Assembly (NCBI GenBank): GCA_000719695.1
Contig: JOHN01000115.1
Span: 1 to 10,183, forward strand
Direction: 5' to 3'
From: Streptomyces sp. NRRL F-6131
Lineage (GTDB): Bacteria > Actinomycetota > Actinomycetes > Streptomycetales > Streptomycetaceae
DNA: 10,183 bases
A program made the position numbers and the translations under genes. Positions 5,558 through 10,183 of this stretch are shown in pieces; position 1 is the first letter of the stretch; every line of letters begins with the position of its first letter. The notes below the pieces were generated by a model. The model searched no databases, was not told where the DNA came from, and worked only from the letters and a program-made list of their open reading frames with translations.

Positions 5558-5643
5558 GCGCCGAGAACGTCGTGGGTCTCATCGTGGCCGCCGCTCTCGT
5601 CGGGTACCTCGTCGTGGCGCTGATCTACCCGGAGAAGTTCTGA
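5554..5643 (+). CDS. kdpF: KdpF, small stabilising subunit of the potassium-transporting ATPase
   Basis: The 29-residue protein starts at GTG 5554 and consists of one transmembrane helix (about residues 6-24) ending in the IYPEKF tail typical of KdpF. KdpF sits at the lipid side of the KdpA subunit and stabilises the KdpFABC complex. GTGGAG lies 5 bases before the start. The start overlaps the preceding stop by 4 nt, and kdpA begins one base after the kdpF stop, so the three are translated as a unit. Longer reading of this frame back to 5377 is ruled out by the absence of KdpF-like sequence there. Confidence 0.92.
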   Translation: MSAENVVGLIVAAALVGYLVVALIYPEKF

Positions 5644-5644
5644 C

Positions 5645-7306
5645 ATGGGTTCCACTCTCGCGGGCTGGCTGCAGGTCCTCGCCCTGGTGGGCGCCCTGGC
5701 CCTGTGCTACCGCCCCCTGGGCGACCACATCGCCCGCACCCTCACCACCTCCAAGCACCTGAGAGCCGAGCAGGCGCTCTACAAGGTGATCGGCGTGGAC
5801 GCCGACGCCGATCAGCGCTGGCCGGTCTACCTGCGGTCGGTGCTGGCCTTCTCGGCCGTGTCCGTCCTCTTCCTCTACGCCCTGATCCGGGTGCAGCAGT
5901 GGCTGCCGCTGGGGCTGGACGTCCCGCAGATGCCGGGCCACCAGGCGTGGAACACCGCGATCTCCTTCGTGGCCAACACCAACTGGCAGTCCTACAGCGG
6001 CGAGGCCGCGATGGGGCACCTGGCCCAGATGGCCGGCCTGGCGGTGCAGAACTTCGTCTCCGCGGCCGTCGGCATCGCGATCGTCGCCGCGCTGATCCGC
6101 GGGTTCACCCGCAACCGGACCGACCGGGTCGGCAACTTCTGGGTCGACCTGACCCGGATCACCGTCCGGCTGCTGCTGCCGGTCGCGATCGTCTTCGCCC
6201 TCGTCCTGGTGGCCACCGGCGTGGTGCAGAACTTCCACGGCTTCCACGAGGTCGCCACCCTGGTGGGCGACCCGCAGGCGGTGCCGGGCGGGCCGGTGGC
6301 CTCGCAGGAGGTCATCAAGCTGCTGGGCACCAACGGCGGCGGCTTCTACAACGCCAACTCGGCGCACCCCTTCGAGAACCCGACCGGCTTCTCCAACCTG
6401 GTCGAGGTCTTCCTCATCCTGCTGATCCCGTTCGCGCTGCCGCGCGCCTTCGGCCGGATGGTCGGCGACCACCGCCAGGGCTACGCGATCGTCTCGGTGA
6501 TGGCGCTGTTCTGGGTCGCCTCGACGGCCCTGATCACCTTCGCCGAGTCGCACCACGCGGGCAGCGCCCTGGAGTCGGCGGGCGCGGCGATGGAGGGCAA
6601 GGAGCAGCGGTTCGGCATCGCGGCCAGTTCGATGTTCGCCGCCGCCACGACGCTGACCTCGACCGGCGCGGTGAACTCCTTCCACGACTCGTACACGCCG
6701 TTCGGCGGCGGTCTGACGATGTTCAACATGATGCTGGGCGAGATCGCGCCCGGCGGTGTGGGCTCGGGCCTGTACGGGATGCTGGTGCTGGCGATCGTCG
6801 CGGTCTTCGTGGCCGGTCTGATGGTCGGGCGCACCCCCGAGTACCTGGGCAAGAAGCTCGGCGGCCGGGAGATGAAGTTCGCCTCCCTCTACATCCTGAC
6901 CACGCCCACCGTCGTGCTGGTCGGCACGGGCGTCGCGATGGCGTTGCCCGGTCAGCGCGCCGGGATGCTCAACTCGGGCGCCCACGGCTTCTCCGAGGTG
7001 CTGTACGCCTTCACCTCGGGCGCCAACAACAACGGTTCGGCGTTCGGCGGCATCACGGTGAACACCGACTGGTACGACACCGCGATCGGTCTGGCCATGG
7101 TGTTCGGCCGGTTCCTGCCGATGGTCTTCGTCCTGGCCCTGGCCGGCGCGCTCGCGCAGCAGCAGCCGGTCCCCGCCACCCCGGGCACCCTGCCCACCCA
7201 CAAGCCGCTGTTCGTGGGCCTGCTGTCGGGCGTCGTCCTGATCGTCGTCGGCCTCACCTACTTCCCGGCCCTGGCTCTCGGGCCGATCGCGGAAGGTCTC
7301 TCCTGA
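5645..7306 (+). CDS. kdpA: KdpA, potassium-binding channel-like subunit of KdpFABC
   Basis: The 553-residue membrane protein belongs to the superfamily of potassium transporters (Trk/Ktr/HKT/Kdp). It provides the selectivity filter through which potassium enters the pump. The four filter regions are visible: [10 protein letters not shown] (111-120, with Gln115 matching E. coli Gln116), [15 protein letters not shown] (228-242), [10 protein letters not shown] (336-345) and [13 protein letters not shown] (457-469). About ten transmembrane helices are evident, and the length is normal for the family. GGAGAA at 5631-5636 lies 8 bases before the ATG, within the end of kdpF. The stop codon shares its last base with the kdpB ATG. 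No unusual substitutions were seen. Confidence 0.98.
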   Translation: MGSTLAGWLQVLALVGALALCYRPLGDHIARTLTTSKHLRAEQALYKVIGVDADADQRWPVYLRSVLAFSAVSVLFLYALIRVQQWLPLGLDVPQMPGHQAWNTAISFVANTNWQSYSGEAAMGHLAQMAGLAVQNFVSAAVGIAIVAALIRGFTRNRTDRVGNFWVDLTRITVRLLLPVAIVFALVLVATGVVQNFHGFHEVATLVGDPQAVPGGPVASQEVIKLLGTNGGGFYNANSAHPFENPTGFSNLVEVFLILLIPFALPRAFGRMVGDHRQGYAIVSVMALFWVASTALITFAESHHAGSALESAGAAMEGKEQRFGIAASSMFAAATTLTSTGAVNSFHDSYTPFGGGLTMFNMMLGEIAPGGVGSGLYGMLVLAIVAVFVAGLMVGRTPEYLGKKLGGREMKFASLYILTTPTVVLVGTGVAMALPGQRAGMLNSGAHGFSEVLYAFTSGANNNGSAFGGITVNTDWYDTAIGLAMVFGRFLPMVFVLALAGALAQQQPVPATPGTLPTHKPLFVGLLSGVVLIVVGLTYFPALALGPIAEGLS

Positions 7307-9447
7307 TGTCCTCCACCATGACCGAAGAATCCGAGCGGGCCGAGAAGCCGGCCCCGCGGCCGGAGACGGCGCCCGCCGGGGCGCCGCACAGAGCGGCCGG
7401 TGGCCTGCTGGACCCGAAGCTGATCGCGGCGTCCCTGCCGGACGCGGTGAAGAAGCTCGACCCCCGGGTGATGGTCAAGAACCCGGTGATGTTCGTCGTC
7501 GAGGTCGGTTCGGTCGTCACCACCGTCTCCGCGATAGCCGACCCGAGCGTGTTCGCCTGGGCGATCACGGTGTGGCTCTGGCTGACCACGGTCTTCGCCA
7601 ACCTGGCCGAGGCCGTCGCCGAGGGCCGCGGCAAGGCCCAGGCGGACACCCTACGCAGGACCAAGACCGACACCATGGCCCGCCGCCTCACCGACTGGCC
7701 GCGCTCACGGGCCGAGGAGGAGGTGGCCGGCACCGCGCTGCGCCTCGGCGACCACGTGGTGGTCGAGGCCGGGCAGATCATCCCCGGCGACGGCGACGTC
7801 GTCGAGGGCGTGGCCTCGGTGGACGAGTCGGCGATCACCGGCGAGTCCGCGCCGGTGATCCGCGAGTCGGGCGGTGACCGCTCGGCGGTGACCGGTGGCA
7901 CCAAGGTGCTGTCCGACCGGATCGTGGTGAAGATCGCGGCGGAGCCCGGCAAGTCCTTCATCGACCGGATGATCGCCCTGGTCGAGGGCGCCGCCCGGCA
8001 GAAGACGCCCAACGAGATCGCGCTCAACATCCTGCTGGCCTCGCTGACCATCGTCTTCCTGATCGCGGTCGTCACCCTGCAGCCGATGGCCACCTACGCC
8101 GGTGCGCCGCAGTCGATGATCGTCCTGGTCGCGCTGATCGTGGCGCTGATCCCGACCACGATCGGCGCGCTGCTCTCGGCGATCGGCATCGCGGGCATGG
8201 ACCGGCTGGTCCAGCGCAATGTGCTGGCGATGTCCGGCCGTGCCGTCGAGGCCGCCGGTGACGTCACCACCCTGCTGCTCGACAAGACCGGCACCATCAC
8301 CCTCGGCAACCGCCAGGCCGCCGAGTTCCTCCCGGTGACCGGCGTGTCCACCGAGGAGCTGGCCGACGCCGCGCAGCTGTCGTCGCTGGCGGACGAGACG
8401 CCGGAGGGCCGGTCGATCGTCGTCCTGGCGAAGACGGAGTACGGTCTGCGGGCCCGTGCCCAGGGCGAGCTGACCCACGCGACCTGGGTGCCGTTCACCG
8501 CGCAGACCCGGATGTCGGGGGTCGATCTCGACGAGGCCGACGGCGTCCACTCGGTGCGCAAGGGCGCGGCCGGCTCGGTGACCACCTGGGTGACGGGGAA
8601 CGGCGGCACGGTCGGCAAGGACGTCGCCGAACTGGTCGACGGCATCTCCGCCGCCGGCGGTACCCCGCTGCTCGTCGCGTCCCGGACCGGGACCGCGGCC
8701 CCGCGGGCCCTCGGAGTGATCCACCTCAAGGACGTGGTGAAGGAGGGCATGCGGGAGCGGTTCGACGAGCTGCGCCGGATGGGCATCAGGACCGTCATGA
8801 TCACCGGCGACAACCCGCTGACCGCCCGGGCGATCGCGGAGGAGGCGGGCGTGGACGACTTCCTCGCCGAGGCCACCCCCGAGGACAAGATGGCCCTCAT
8901 CAAGAAGGAGCAGGCCGGCGGCAAGCTGGTCGCGATGACGGGCGACGGCACCAACGACGCCCCCGCCCTCGCCCAGGCCGACGTCGGTGTCGCGATGAAC
9001 ACCGGCACCATGGCGGCCAAGGAGGCCGGCAACATGGTCGACCTGGACTCCAACCCCACCAAGCTGATCGAGATCGTCGAGATCGGCAAGCAACTGCTCA
9101 TCACCCGGGGTGCGTTGACCACCTTCTCGATCGCCAACGACGTCGCCAAGTACTTCGCGATCATCCCGGCGATGTTCGCCTCGGTCTACCCGGGCCTGGA
9201 CAAGCTCAACATCATGCAGCTGCACAGCCCGCAGTCCGCGATCACGTCGGCGATCGTCTTCAACGCCCTGGTCATCGTCGGCCTGATCCCCCTGGCCCTG
9301 CGCGGGGTGAAGTACCGCCCCTCCGACGCCGGTTCGCTGCTGCGCCGCAACATCGGCCTCTACGGCTTCGGCGGCCTGGTCGTCCCGTTCGTCGGCATCA
9401 AGCTGATCGACCTGGTCGTCCAGTTCGTCCCCGGCCTCAACCAGTAA
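7306..9447 (+). CDS. kdpB: KdpB, P-type ATPase subunit of KdpFABC
   Basis: The 713-residue protein hydrolyses ATP to drive potassium import. P-type ATPase motifs appear in order: TGES (178-181) in the actuator domain, IPTTIGALL (282-290) in the membrane, the phosphorylated D326 in DKTGT, the nucleotide-binding F397 and K419, TGDNP (500-504) and [19 protein letters not shown] (547-565). D612 and K615 in [10 protein letters not shown] match E. coli D583 and K586, the intramembrane pair linked to coupling. S181 matches E. coli S162, whose phosphorylation switches the pump off at high potassium. The first 30 or so residues form a Pro/Ala/Glu-rich extension absent from E. coli KdpB. GGAAGG lies 9 bases upstream inside kdpA; an alternative ATG at 7318 would remove four residues. 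It overlaps kdpA by one base. Confidence 0.98.
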   Translation: MSSTMTEESERAEKPAPRPETAPAGAPHRAAGGLLDPKLIAASLPDAVKKLDPRVMVKNPVMFVVEVGSVVTTVSAIADPSVFAWAITVWLWLTTVFANLAEAVAEGRGKAQADTLRRTKTDTMARRLTDWPRSRAEEEVAGTALRLGDHVVVEAGQIIPGDGDVVEGVASVDESAITGESAPVIRESGGDRSAVTGGTKVLSDRIVVKIAAEPGKSFIDRMIALVEGAARQKTPNEIALNILLASLTIVFLIAVVTLQPMATYAGAPQSMIVLVALIVALIPTTIGALLSAIGIAGMDRLVQRNVLAMSGRAVEAAGDVTTLLLDKTGTITLGNRQAAEFLPVTGVSTEELADAAQLSSLADETPEGRSIVVLAKTEYGLRARAQGELTHATWVPFTAQTRMSGVDLDEADGVHSVRKGAAGSVTTWVTGNGGTVGKDVAELVDGISAAGGTPLLVASRTGTAAPRALGVIHLKDVVKEGMRERFDELRRMGIRTVMITGDNPLTARAIAEEAGVDDFLAEATPEDKMALIKKEQAGGKLVAMTGDGTNDAPALAQADVGVAMNTGTMAAKEAGNMVDLDSNPTKLIEIVEIGKQLLITRGALTTFSIANDVAKYFAIIPAMFASVYPGLDKLNIMQLHSPQSAITSAIVFNALVIVGLIPLALRGVKYRPSDAGSLLRRNIGLYGFGGLVVPFVGIKLIDLVVQFVPGLNQ

Positions 9448-9466
9448 GAAGAGAGGAGAACGCATC

Positions 9467-10090
9467 ATGTCCAAGCCCCTGCCCACCGCCGTGCGCACCC
9501 ATCTCACCGCGCTGCGCGCCCTGCTGGTCCTGACGGTGCTCCTCGGCATCGCCTACCCGCTGCTGGTCACCGGCATCTCCCAACTGGCCTTCGCCGACCG
9601 GGCGAACGGCTCGATCGTGAAGGTCGACGGCAAGGAGGTCGGCTCCGGCCTGCTCGGCCAGACCTTCGACCTGCCCAAGCAGAACCCCGACGACCCGGAC
9701 GAGGCCCCGCGCCCCGACCCGCAGTGGTTCCAGCCGCGTCCCGGCGCCCACGACCCCAAGGCCTCCGGCGCCTCCAACCTCGGCCCCAACAGCGAGGACC
9801 TCACCAGGACCGTCGAGGAACGCCGCCGGGCCGTCGCCGCGTTCGACGGCGTCGACCCGGCGAGCGTCCCGGTGGACGCCCTCACCGCCTCCGGCTCCGG
9901 CCTCGACCCGCACATCTCCACCGCCTACGCCCGGCAGCAGGTCGAGCGGGTCGCCACGGCCCGCAAGCTGTCGGCGGACACCGTCCGCAAGCTGGTCGAG
10001 CAGTACACCGACGGCCGCTCGCTGGGCTTCCTCGGACAGCCGGGCGTCAACGTCGTCCTCCTCAACAGGGCCCTGGCGGAACAGAAGTGA
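9467..10090 (+). CDS. kdpC: KdpC, assembly and affinity subunit of KdpFABC
   Basis: The 207-residue protein has one N-terminal membrane helix (about residues 13-42, including the AYPLLVTGISQLAF signature) and an extracytoplasmic domain. Family motifs follow: GSGLLGQ (59-65), WFQPRP (86-91), the SGASNLGPNS segment, VPVDALTASGSGLDPHIS and the C-terminal LGFLGQPGVNVVLLN. KdpC contacts KdpA and KdpB and is thought to stabilise the complex or raise nucleotide affinity. AGGAGAA ends about 7 bases before the ATG, and 19 bases separate it from the kdpB stop. It is the last gene of the operon. Confidence 0.97.
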   Translation: MSKPLPTAVRTHLTALRALLVLTVLLGIAYPLLVTGISQLAFADRANGSIVKVDGKEVGSGLLGQTFDLPKQNPDDPDEAPRPDPQWFQPRPGAHDPKASGASNLGPNSEDLTRTVEERRRAVAAFDGVDPASVPVDALTASGSGLDPHISTAYARQQVERVATARKLSADTVRKLVEQYTDGRSLGFLGQPGVNVVLLNRALAEQK

Positions 10091-10115
10091 CGTTCCATCG
10101 GCCGACCGACTGAGA

Positions 10116-10162
10116 CGGGCCGGTCCGGGCCGGGGCACTCGCCCCCGGCCCGGACCGGCCCG
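10116..10162. terminator. strong hairpin terminator closing the kdp operon
   Basis: A perfect 20-bp GC-rich inverted repeat (10116-10135 with 10143-10162) has a 7-base loop and begins 26 bases after the kdpC stop. There is no T run. Its strength suggests that any kdpD or kdpE further right is transcribed separately or only by read-through. Confidence 0.9.
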
Positions 10163-10183
10163 CCGTCCACCCCCCGTCCGTCC

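Noticed and set aside
5704..7305. Open frame continuing upstream of kdpB through kdpA
   Set aside because: It is the shifted frame of kdpA; KdpB similarity begins after the ATG at 7306, which has a ribosome binding site.
10044..10060. CGTCAA cores inside coding sequence (near 2113, 2653 and 10046)
   Set aside because: They are ordinary Val-Asn codons without a following G or an 11-bp partner, so they are not counted as operator sites.

Overview
The window is very GC-rich, with strong G/C bias at third codon positions, GTG and ATG starts, and likely leaderless transcripts. This fits a streptomycete-like actinobacterium (Streptomyces or Kitasatospora type); the genus cannot be fixed from the sequence alone.

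Layout: (1) 1-587, minus strand, the N-terminal 195 codons of a HAD-family hydrolase that runs off the left edge. (2) 588-949, a regulatory gap holding a Nur-box-like palindrome near the HAD gene and a set of 11-bp-phased repeats in front of the next gene. (3) 950-2827 and 3114-5156, plus strand, two paralogous APC-fold permeases of the KimA (former YdaO) potassium/proton symporter family. The second keeps every ion-site residue I can place; the first has two substitutions. (4) 5157-5473, a gap with a strong terminator, the same 11-bp-phased operator layout, and a structured leader. (5) 5474-10090, a tightly packed operon: a 27-residue one-helix protein, kdpF, kdpA, kdpB and kdpC, closed by a 20-bp hairpin terminator. 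kdpD and kdpE are not in the window.

All the transporters point to one job, potassium uptake: two KimA-type secondary transporters beside the high-affinity KdpFABC pump. The most interesting signal is non-coding. Upstream of the first KimA-like gene and upstream of kdp there are four CGT-starting half-sites at identical relative positions (0, 11, 32, 43). A weaker version in the opposite orientation lies upstream of the second KimA gene. This is the layout expected of an OmpR/PhoB-type response regulator (KdpE is one), so I infer a local potassium regulon. A second notable feature is the tiny membrane-protein gene that overlaps kdpF by 4 nt.
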